38,669 nucleotides of DNA, taken from assembly GCA_009928435.1 (NCBI GenBank), contig JAABNQ010000016.1, forward strand, positions 1 through 38,669. The letters are read 5' to 3'. The notes under the pieces are model-generated. The model was not told the DNA's origin, searched no databases, and saw only the letters and a list, made by a program, of their open reading frames with translations. The DNA comes from Bacillus sp. HF117_J1_D (GTDB taxonomy: Bacteria > Bacillota > Bacilli > Bacillales > Bacillaceae_C). The position numbers and the translations under genes were made by a program. Positions 32,274 to 38,669 of the stretch are shown piece by piece. Position 1 is the first letter of the stretch. Every line of letters begins with the position of its first letter.

Positions 32274-33410
32274 TTGAATTGGATTGTCCGTGCTATAATG
32301 AGATTTGGTAGAAAACAATTTTATTTATATAGCATTCTGATCGTTTGCTGCGTCTCCACTGTTGTTCTTGTCTCGAATAATTATGCGTTTTATGATCGGC
32401 CAATTGCCAAAGTAATCGAAACAAAACTTGAAAGTGCAAAAGAAGAAACCGATATTTATCAAAATAAAGATAAGCTGTTTACACAGCATATTACTGGGGA
32501 ATTGAAAAATGGGCCGGAAAAAGGTGAGCTTATTTATTTAACAAATACATATTCCTTATCGAAAGCTTACGATCAGGCTTATGAAGCCGGAGATGAGTTG
32601 TTTGTTACGATTGATAAAAAGAGAGAGAAAGGTCAAGCTTTAACCGGCGGCATTCGGGATGTGAAGCGGGACAAATATATGGCGGCTGCTTTCTGGCTTT
32701 TTATGTTCGTTCTTTTGGGAGTAGGGAAAAAACAGGGACTGTTTGCCGTCATCAGCTTGGTTGTGAACGTCATCCTGTTAACGTGGGCTATTGAGATTTA
32801 CGTGCAAACTGATACGAATTTATTGCTGCTGTCGGGAATTTTGGCAGTTTTGTTCACTGTCCTCTCTCTGCTATTCGTAAATGGGTTCAATGGGAAAACC
32901 TATGCAGCGATTGTGGCAACGTTGGTCGGCACAATCGCTTCTCTGGCCATTACCTTGATTGTGATGAGGCTTACGTTGGAGAATGGCCTTCGCTATGAAG
33001 AGATGCAATTTTTGACCCGTCCTTATAAGTTGGTATTCATTGCAGGACTTTTTATCGGATCCCTTGGAGCTGTTATGGATGTTGCTATAACGATGTCTTC
33101 TTCCATTTTTGAGCTTTTGGAAAAAGATAATAATATATCCATTAAAGCCCTCAAAACATCCGGAATGGATATTGGAAAAGATATTATGGGGACAATGACA
33201 AGTATTTTGTTCTTTGCCTATATAAGCGGCTCTATCCCTATGCTTATTTTATACTTGAATAATGCCTCTCCATTAGGGTTTACTCTATCAATAAATCTCT
33301 CATTGGAATTGACAAGGGCATTGGCTGGCGGGATTGGAATCGTCTTAACTATCCCGATCGGCCTTTATACCTCCATCTTTTTTGCAAAGCGAAAGAGGGC
33401 TAAATCATGA
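32274..33410 (+). CDS. YibE/F-family membrane protein, first of a pair
   Basis: A protein of about 378 residues. One N-terminal helix is followed by an extracytoplasmic region of about 90 residues (ending near GGIRDVKRDK) and then about seven further helices, with a conserved core SLGAVMDVAITMSSSI and TSGMDIGKDIMGTM. The family has no proven function; its arrangement suggests a transporter. The start is uncertain: TTG 32274 has GGAGGAGGG six bases upstream, whereas ATG 32256 lies directly against a G run. It overlaps the next gene by 4 bases (ATGA), so the two products probably work together. Confidence 0.75.
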   Translation: MNWIVRAIMRFGRKQFYLYSILIVCCVSTVVLVSNNYAFYDRPIAKVIETKLESAKEETDIYQNKDKLFTQHITGELKNGPEKGELIYLTNTYSLSKAYDQAYEAGDELFVTIDKKREKGQALTGGIRDVKRDKYMAAAFWLFMFVLLGVGKKQGLFAVISLVVNVILLTWAIEIYVQTDTNLLLLSGILAVLFTVLSLLFVNGFNGKTYAAIVATLVGTIASLAITLIVMRLTLENGLRYEEMQFLTRPYKLVFIAGLFIGSLGAVMDVAITMSSSIFELLEKDNNISIKALKTSGMDIGKDIMGTMTSILFFAYISGSIPMLILYLNNASPLGFTLSINLSLELTRALAGGIGIVLTIPIGLYTSIFFAKRKRAKS

Positions 33411-34180
33411 ATACATTGGTGTGGCTCGCAGCGATTTTATGTATCTTGATGGTTCTGGTTGGCGGGAGAAAAGGGGCACGATCTTTTATCGCCTTGTTTT
33501 TAAATTTTGTTGTGGTTTTGATGACTGTTATTTTGATGTTGAATCCGCATAATGATCCGATCATCTTGACTTTGATGGCCTGTATAGGCATCAGTTCGAT
33601 CAATCTTTTTTATATCAATCGGGTAAACAGCAAAACAGGTACTGCGTTTGTTTCGACGCTCATCACGATTGCGATTTTGCTTTTCCTGATTTACCTGATC
33701 AGCAAGAAAGCGATGATTCAGGGATTCAGTGAAGAAGAGGTGGAGGAAATTAGCATCTTTTCCCTTTACATCGGTGTGGATTTTGTCAAAATCGGAGTCT
33801 CTATGATCATTATGAGTACGATTGGTGCAATTACGGATGTTGCCATTGCCATTACATCTCCAATGCGGGAAGTGTTTCTCCATCATCCTCATATAGGTCG
33901 AAAAGAATTATTTCGTTCTGGTTTAAACATTGGCAGGGATATTTTAGGCTCCAACACCAATACACTATTTTTCGCTTTTATTGGCGGCTATATGGCATTG
34001 CTCCTATGGTTTCGGGATCTATCATATTCTGTCGGCGAAATTGTCAACTCTAAAGTATTCGGCGCTGAAATGCTGACCATCTTTTGTGCGGGCATAGGTA
34101 TCGCGATCATTATCCCGATCGCTTCCGGGATCAATGCCTGGTTTTTGACAAGGAACCGGGACAAGCAGCAAATCTTATAA
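33407..34180 (+). CDS. YibE/F-family membrane protein, second of a pair
   Basis: A 257-residue polytopic protein related to its upstream neighbour's membrane part: STIGAITDVAIAITSPM and RSGLNIGRDILGSNTNTL match the same conserved positions, which suggests ancient duplication. It lacks the N-terminal extracytoplasmic domain. ATG 33407 overlaps the stop of the first gene (ATGA), a typical translational-coupling arrangement. Function unknown; a heteromeric membrane complex is likely. Confidence 0.82.
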   Translation: MNTLVWLAAILCILMVLVGGRKGARSFIALFLNFVVVLMTVILMLNPHNDPIILTLMACIGISSINLFYINRVNSKTGTAFVSTLITIAILLFLIYLISKKAMIQGFSEEEVEEISIFSLYIGVDFVKIGVSMIIMSTIGAITDVAIAITSPMREVFLHHPHIGRKELFRSGLNIGRDILGSNTNTLFFAFIGGYMALLLWFRDLSYSVGEIVNSKVFGAEMLTIFCAGIGIAIIIPIASGINAWFLTRNRDKQQIL

Positions 34181-34225
34181 TAACTGAGCTTCACCTCACG
34201 CAAATTCAGGCGATAAGTTTTAATG

Positions 34226-34262
34226 AAAAAAGTGGATCCTATCAATCGATAGATCCACTTTA
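34226..34262 (+). terminator. Terminator after the YibE/F pair
   Basis: AAAGTGGATC-C-TATC pairs with GATA-GATCCACTTT (14 bp, one bulge) around loop AATC. A/T runs flank it on both sides. Confidence 0.8.
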
Positions 34263-34270
34263 TGCGTTAT

Positions 34271-34364
34271 GTCTAGCTCCAGGCGCTATCGGTGCAAGGA
34301 TCAAGTCAAATTACTGTGATAGCTGAGGAACTGCCTCAGCAAAATTCGCCTTGCGCTTTTCTTT
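34271..34364 (+). repeat. Dispersed intergenic repeat, copy 2 (about 95 bp)
   Basis: Begins GTCTAGCTCCAGGCGCTATCG and ends CGCCTTGCGCTTTTC, the same ends as the element at 10186-10463 but with a much shorter interior that holds a perfect hairpin GCTGAGG/CCTCAGC (34322-34340). It sits directly after a terminator, a typical place for such elements. The rest of the gap to 34506 holds no recognisable gene. Confidence 0.7.
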
Positions 34365-34506
34365 AACTTTGAAATTCAACATGGTTTAGTGCTTACAAAG
34401 CTCATTCGATGTGGTAAATGGCTGTTCCCACTGTGGAATACAGAAGAACTGATTAAAATTTGACTTGGGTTTGTTTCCTAAGACTGCAGCCCCTGTTTTT
34501 TACATA

Positions 34507-35388
34507 TCACACTTTCTCACGCAACGGCATAGCTTTGAAAAGCTTAGGCTTCGTTTCTGATATCAAGATAGCTAGTAGGATCAAGGCTGCTCCAACAGCC
34601 ATTTTAAATGTGATGACTTCACCTAACACTGCAATGGATAAAACCATTCCCCAAAATGATTCCGTTGAAAGAATGATGGCCGCTTTCGTTTCCGAAATAA
34701 ACTTTTGGGCCACCGTTTGTAATAAAAAGGCAGCAGCTGTACCGAAGATTCCGAGATAAACCAATGAGAATACCGCTCCGTTCACTACTGGTACAGCGGC
34801 CTCCCCTCTGACTAGCAGGATAATAAATCCCAAAACAGCAGCAGTAAGAAGTTGAATAACTGTTAATTGAATCGGATTTTCATTTTTTACAAACTTTGCT
34901 GTATAAATGATATGAAATGCAAACACAATCGCGCAGAGGAAAGAAAGAATGTCCCCGATATTCAGTTCCGCTGAGATTCTCAGCGACAAAAACGCGATCC
35001 CCAACATGGCCAATACCGCTCCTGCGACTTCGAATTTATCCAGTCGCTTTTTATAAATAGCCCAGCCAAGCAAAGGCACAATCACGACATTGACCGCTGT
35101 CAAAAAAGCATTTTTAGAAGGTGTAGTGAACTCCAGGCCCACTGTTTGCAAAGCGAAGGCTACATATAAAATACTGCCAAGAAGGGCTCCTTTAAAGATC
35201 GTTTCTTTTTTGATGCCCTTCATTTTTTTATAAAAAACCAGCCCTAATATGACACCGCCAATCAAAAATCTGATCGCCATATTCTGGTAAGCTGAATAGT
35301 AATCCAATGAAATGGATGTGACTACAAAGCCGCTTCCCCAAATGAAGGCTGTAAAAATAAGAGCAATTTCTCCAATATATTTACGCAT
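34507..35388 (-). CDS. EamA/DMT-family transporter
   Basis: A 293-residue protein with ten hydrophobic helices made of two EamA repeats (about 5-135 and 150-285). The family exports amino acids or other metabolites; FIWGSGFVVTSISLDYYS near the N terminus and the FLLQTVAQKFISETKAAIILSTE region (about 230) are typical. ATG 35388 is preceded by GGAGGAAATGT. It is a single gene on the minus strand between plus-strand neighbours. Substrate not predictable. Confidence 0.85.
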   Translation of the reverse strand: MRKYIGEIALIFTAFIWGSGFVVTSISLDYYSAYQNMAIRFLIGGVILGLVFYKKMKGIKKETIFKGALLGSILYVAFALQTVGLEFTTPSKNAFLTAVNVVIVPLLGWAIYKKRLDKFEVAGAVLAMLGIAFLSLRISAELNIGDILSFLCAIVFAFHIIYTAKFVKNENPIQLTVIQLLTAAVLGFIILLVRGEAAVPVVNGAVFSLVYLGIFGTAAAFLLQTVAQKFISETKAAIILSTESFWGMVLSIAVLGEVITFKMAVGAALILLAILISETKPKLFKAMPLREKV

Positions 35389-35617
35389 ACATTTCCTCCG
35401 AAAACCAAATGTTCAAAAAAATAAAGCACAGCCCCTGTCCAACAGTGGATAGAAGCTGTCTTTAAATATAAAGACCTACCTCATATCGTATTACAAATAC
35501 AAAAGAAAAAAAAGCCTTTCAACCATTTTTTATTGAGTGAGGTAGATTTTTATACTGTATAGAGGATTGACTTATAATTGCCAAATGCTCGCATATACTA
35601 CGAAATGGTGATGAATA
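35389..35617. other. Divergent intergenic region EamA-glsA
   Basis: Contains an 8-bp inverted repeat CTACCTCA (35476-35483) / TGAGGTAG (35538-35545) with a 54-base A-rich loop. The right arm overlaps a possible glsA -35 (TTGAGT, 35533-35538; TGTATA 17 bases on at 35556-35561). TTGACT at 35567-35572 is another -35 candidate, but TATACT follows only after 21 bases. A control element for glsA is possible. Confidence 0.35.
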
Positions 35618-36547
35618 ATGGCATGCCGTACAAAGAAAGAATTAAAAGAGCTTGTGAAAGAAGCTAGGAAAAGCATAGAGCACGGAAAAGTGGCAGATTA
35701 TATCCCGGCATTAGGAAAAGCCAATCCGAAGGATTTAGCGATTGCCATTCAATACCCTGATGGAAAATGCATTTCCGCAGGTGATATCGAAAGGAAATTC
35801 ACTCTCCAAAGTATTTCGAAGGTGATCAGTCTGGCTCTTGTGCTAATGGATAGAGGAACAGAGGAAGTATTTGCGAAAGTTGGAATGGAGCCGACTGGTG
35901 ACCCGTTCAATTCCATTGCCAAATTGGAAACGATGGCACCTGCCAAACCGCTTAATCCGATGATTAATGCGGGGGCGTTAGTTGTGACACAAATGATTCA
36001 GGGAAATCACATTGAAGAACGTACCCATCGCTTACTTGCATTTATTAGAGAGCTGACAAACAACTCTTTGGTTGGAATGAATAAAGAAGTGGCTCAGTCA
36101 GAGTTTGAAACTTCTCAATTAAATAGAGCTCTATGTTATTTCTTAAAGCATCATAAAATCATTGAGGAAGACGTTGAAACTTTGATGGATTTATATACGA
36201 GACAGTGTGCAATCGAAATGAACTGCCTGGAATTAGCTAGAATGGGAATGATTTTTGCAATGAATGGTCTCGACCCTGATAGCGGCAAACAAATCATTCC
36301 TGAAAATATCGCCCGTATTTGTAAAACATTTATGGTCACATGCGGTATGTATAATGCATCAGGTGAATTTGCCATTAAAATTGGTATCCCGGCAAAAAGC
36401 GGAGTTTCTGGCGGGATCATGGGTGCTGTTCCTCAAAAATTCGGAATTGGAATATTTGGACCGGCTCTAGACCAAAAAGGGAACAGCATCGCTGGAATAA
36501 AATTATTGGAGCTTTTGTCTGAGACCTATCAACTGAGTATGTTTTAA
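35618..36547 (+). CDS. glsA: Glutaminase
   Basis: A 309-residue beta-lactamase-fold glutaminase hydrolysing glutamine to glutamate and ammonia. The catalytic Ser-x-x-Lys is in LQSISKVI (about 67-74), the conserved Asn is in NPMINAGAL, and [10 protein letters not shown] (about 264-273) closes the active site. The length equals that of the shorter of the two Bacillus glutaminases. ATG 35618 has only a weak upstream site (GGTGAT), so expression may be modest. No amino-acid antiporter is adjacent, unlike acid-resistance glutaminase loci. Confidence 0.93.
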   Translation: MACRTKKELKELVKEARKSIEHGKVADYIPALGKANPKDLAIAIQYPDGKCISAGDIERKFTLQSISKVISLALVLMDRGTEEVFAKVGMEPTGDPFNSIAKLETMAPAKPLNPMINAGALVVTQMIQGNHIEERTHRLLAFIRELTNNSLVGMNKEVAQSEFETSQLNRALCYFLKHHKIIEEDVETLMDLYTRQCAIEMNCLELARMGMIFAMNGLDPDSGKQIIPENIARICKTFMVTCGMYNASGEFAIKIGIPAKSGVSGGIMGAVPQKFGIGIFGPALDQKGNSIAGIKLLELLSETYQLSMF

Positions 36548-36743
36548 AACGAATACCGTTTGTTGAAAAACAGCGTCACCTGTTGATTAACGCCCTTTTT
36601 AAAAAAATTATTAGAAAAAAATAAAATTATAGTTGACTTGTTCTCTATAATGAACTTAAAATAGTACTAACAACTATTTATTTGAGAAATTTAAAGTTGT
36701 TTTGTTCTTAATTAGAAACAAAATACTGATTGAGGGGGTTCAT
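36548..36743. other. Promoter/leader region of the polysaccharide genes
   Basis: TTGACT (36633-36638) and TAAAAT (36657-36662) with an 18-base spacer are the best promoter match. The leader then holds an inverted repeat AACAACT/AGTTGTT (36669-36675 and 36695-36701) overlapping a second one TTTTGTTC/GAAACAAAA (about 36700-36724), two mutually exclusive folds before the ribosome site. Confidence 0.4.
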
Positions 36744-37463
36744 ATGACTCAATTTGAAGCCAGTGAGGTAAAAGAGTTTGACCTTAGGAACTTGTATAAA
36801 TTAATTTTTAAACGTTTATGGTTACTTTTTCTAATCGTGATTTTATTTATTGCAATGGGCTGGCTGTTAATCGAATACAAAAACAAAACTCCAAAGTATC
36901 AGGCATCAACCAATATTATTATTGATGCAGAAGCTGAATATAGAAATACACTGCAGGTAGTCATAAAAGATATTGCTGTTTTGGAATCGGTTATTAGGGA
37001 ATTGCGCTTGCAAAAAACTTCGGAAGAACTGGCAAAACAAGTCAAGGTTGAAAGTGTAGAGGACACACAAGTGGTGAAGATAAGTGTTGTTGAAAAGGAT
37101 TCCATCCTAGCTGCTGATATAGCAAATACGACAGTAAAAGTGTTTAAAGAGAGAGTGCCAGATATCCTGGATATTAATGGAGTGAGTATCCTTTCAGAGG
37201 CTAAAGCTCAATCAAAACCGATGCAAAATAACCAAGTGAAAATCATGCTGGCGTCGCTTATTTTAGGAATCGTTTCAGGCTTGGCCTTAATATTCCTTAT
37301 GGATTACTTTGACAACTCTATTAAGTCAGAAGCTGAAATTGAAAAAATATTAGGAATCCAAGTGTTGGGCAGTGTGTCTCAAAAGAAGAGAAGAGGGACA
37401 AAGAAGCGGAGAAAACGAAAAAGGGAATTGTATTTCGGGGGTGAGACAATTGAGATCAGGTAA
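36744..37463 (+). CDS. Wzz/YveK-type polysaccharide chain-length modulator
   Basis: A 239-residue membrane protein with helices at about 23-43 and 170-192 enclosing an extracellular Wzz domain, ending in a very basic cytoplasmic tail (KKRRGTKKRRKRKR, about 214-228). Such proteins activate a BY-type tyrosine kinase and control exopolysaccharide assembly. ATG 36744 is preceded by GAGGGGG; an upstream in-frame ATG at 36702 lacks a ribosome site. It overlaps the kinase gene by 14 bases. The extracellular part (about 125 residues) is short for the family. Confidence 0.83.
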   Translation: MTQFEASEVKEFDLRNLYKLIFKRLWLLFLIVILFIAMGWLLIEYKNKTPKYQASTNIIIDAEAEYRNTLQVVIKDIAVLESVIRELRLQKTSEELAKQVKVESVEDTQVVKISVVEKDSILAADIANTTVKVFKERVPDILDINGVSILSEAKAQSKPMQNNQVKIMLASLILGIVSGLALIFLMDYFDNSIKSEAEIEKILGIQVLGSVSQKKRRGTKKRRKRKRELYFGGETIEIR

Positions 37464-38070
37464 ACAAAGATCGATATTTCCCAGGAAAAGACGTATAGAG
37501 GAAGAAGAGCTTATCACGGAACAATATCGTACAATTGGGACCAATATCCAATTCACAACAGGAACTAAGAGAAATAATATCATTCTTGTTACTTCACCTG
37601 GAAAAGACGAGGGAAAATCAGCTACAGCAGCCAATATCGCACTTTCACTGGCACAACATGGAAATAAAGTCCTGCTAATTGATGCGAATTTCCGTTGCCC
37701 GGAACAGCACGATATTTTCAATATATTAAACATTTTTGGGTTTACAGATGTACTGGAAGGAAAAATCATTTTTGAAAGGGCTATCAAAGAAGTTCAAGGG
37801 ATACATATCCTTACTAGCGGAACCGCTCCTTTAAGTCTATCCACTCAGGAAACAGAGAAATTCTTCCATAAAGTAAAGTCGGAATATAGCATGGTCATTA
37901 TTGATTCCTCACCTCTTCTTGAAATAAACGATACGAGAATATTGGCAAATATCTCCGATGGTGTTGTGTTGGTGTTCAAGCAAAATGAAACAAGCATGGA
38001 AAATGCACTGGAATCAAAAAGGATTCTCGATCATGCTCATGCAAATGTTTTGGGGGCGGTCTTGAATTAA
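37450..38070 (+). CDS. CpsD/CapB-family BY-kinase-like ATPase, no tyrosine cluster
   Basis: A 206-residue P-loop ATPase of the bacterial tyrosine kinase family. Walker A is in SPGKDEGKSA (about 51-60; Ala follows the Ser where Thr is common), Walker A' in LLIDANFR (about 77-84) and Walker B in MVIIDSSPL (about 148). The protein stops right at NVLGAVLN, where relatives continue into a Tyr-rich autophosphorylation tail. Start: TTG 37450 is 8 bases after a run of five G (GGGGGTGA, close to the anti-SD complement); GTG 37441 is the alternative. It overlaps the modulator gene end, so translation is coupled. It is followed directly by the tandem repeat array. Confidence 0.8.
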   Translation: MRSGKQRSIFPRKRRIEEEELITEQYRTIGTNIQFTTGTKRNNIILVTSPGKDEGKSATAANIALSLAQHGNKVLLIDANFRCPEQHDIFNILNIFGFTDVLEGKIIFERAIKEVQGIHILTSGTAPLSLSTQETEKFFHKVKSEYSMVIIDSSPLLEINDTRILANISDGVVLVFKQNETSMENALESKRILDHAHANVLGAVLN

Positions 38071-38135
38071 AAATTATATAACTGTTGCATATGCTTAGAT
38101 TCAGTTCCGTAATCAAACTTTTCGTTCAAACTATA

Positions 38136-38669
38136 TAGAATATGGAAATACTGTCCGAAGGATGAAGAATACTGTCTGGAATATGAAATACTGTCCAAAG
38201 GATGAAGAATACTGTCTAGAATATGGTAATACTGTCCGAAGTGTGGAGAATACTGTCTGGAATATGAAAATACTGTCCGAAGGATGAAGAATACTATCTG
38301 GAATATGGAAATACTGTCCGAAGTGTGGAGAATACTATCTAGAATATGGAAATACTGTTCGAAGTGTGGAGAATACTGTCTGGAATATGAAAATACTGTC
38401 CGAAGTATGAAGAATACTGTCTAGAATATGAAATACTGTCCAAAGGATGAAGAATACTATCCAGAATATGAAAATACTGTCCGAAGGATGAAGAATACTA
38501 TCCAGAATATGAAAATACTGTCCAAAGGACGAAGAATACTATCCAGAGTATGAAAATACTGTCCGAAGGATGAAGAATACTGTCTAGAATATGGTAATAC
38601 TGTCCGAAGTATGGAGAATACTATCCAGAATATGAAAATACTGTCCGAAGGATGAAGAATACTATCCAG
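38136..38669 (+). repeat. 41-bp tandem repeat array, 13 copies plus a partial, running off the window
   Basis: The unit has two halves: (T/C)(A/G)GAATATGRAAATACTGTC and CGAAGGATGAAGAATACTRTC. I count 13 complete units (eleven of 41 bp, two of 40 bp) from 38136 to 38666, then a further start at 38667 cut by the window end. Variation is confined to a few positions, for example GGATGAA versus GTGTGGA, and variant combinations recur, which suggests unequal exchange. The unit length is not a multiple of three and all frames hit stops, so it is non-coding. There are no unique spacers. Confidence 0.95.

Noticed and set aside
36633-36650. TTGACT followed by TATAAT before the Wzz-like gene
   Set aside because: The boxes are only 7 bases apart and cannot form one promoter; TTGACT with TAAAAT at 18 bases fits better.
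38136-38669. CRISPR array
   Set aside because: Units are contiguous with no variable spacers and diverge at scattered positions; no cas genes are present.

Overview
The window looks like chromosomal DNA of a spore-forming, low-to-moderate GC Bacillaceae species (Bacillus or a close genus such as Mesobacillus or Cytobacillus; the genus is inference). Evidence: a CotA-type laccase, the Des/DesK/DesR membrane-fluidity system, a Bacillus-type Erm with its leader peptide, canonical AGGAGG ribosome sites, TTGACA/TATAAT promoters and many compact U-tailed terminators. I see no transposase, integrase or phage gene.

Layout. 1-2.8 kb: tRNA-Leu(CAG) on the minus strand, a di/tripeptide permease and a NodB-type polysaccharide deacetylase. 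3.3-5.8 kb: a class A penicillin-binding protein with a long acidic tail. 5.8-10.1 kb: a divergent TetR/MFS efflux pair, then the CotA-like multicopper oxidase. 10.1-13.7 kb: a dispersed repeat, a membrane-anchored trypsin-like protease, a heptad-repeat coiled-coil protein and an AarF/UbiB kinase-like protein.

14.0-19.7 kb is the most interesting regulatory block. An iron-containing alcohol dehydrogenase, a soluble GAF/PAS histidine kinase and an NtrC-type regulator with an intact GAFTGA motif form an operon. It converges on a zinc alcohol dehydrogenase (adhP) whose upstream region carries a near-perfect sigma-54 (-24/-12) promoter with dyads at enhancer distance. I infer that the two-component system drives adhP through sigma-54.

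19.7-23.2 kb: a PadR/DUF1129-like operon with three similar operator-like sites; an erm(D)-like rRNA methylase with a 14-codon leader peptide, a consensus promoter and attenuator hairpins; two small genes; and an apparently frameshifted small membrane-protein gene. 23.3-25.4 kb: selD-mnmH (tRNA 2-selenouridine). 25.7-28.7 kb: des, desK, desR, with a long palindrome and a perfect CRP/FNR-type box upstream of des. 28.9-34.2 kb: heme O synthase, a UvrD-like helicase and a YibE/YibF pair. 34.3-36.5 kb: a second copy of the dispersed repeat, an EamA transporter and glutaminase.

36.7-38.7 kb: a Wzz/YveK-type modulator and a short BY-kinase-like ATPase without the C-terminal tyrosine cluster, followed by at least 13 copies of a 41-bp tandem repeat that runs off the window end. 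Each unit holds two AATACTGTC motifs about two helical turns apart.
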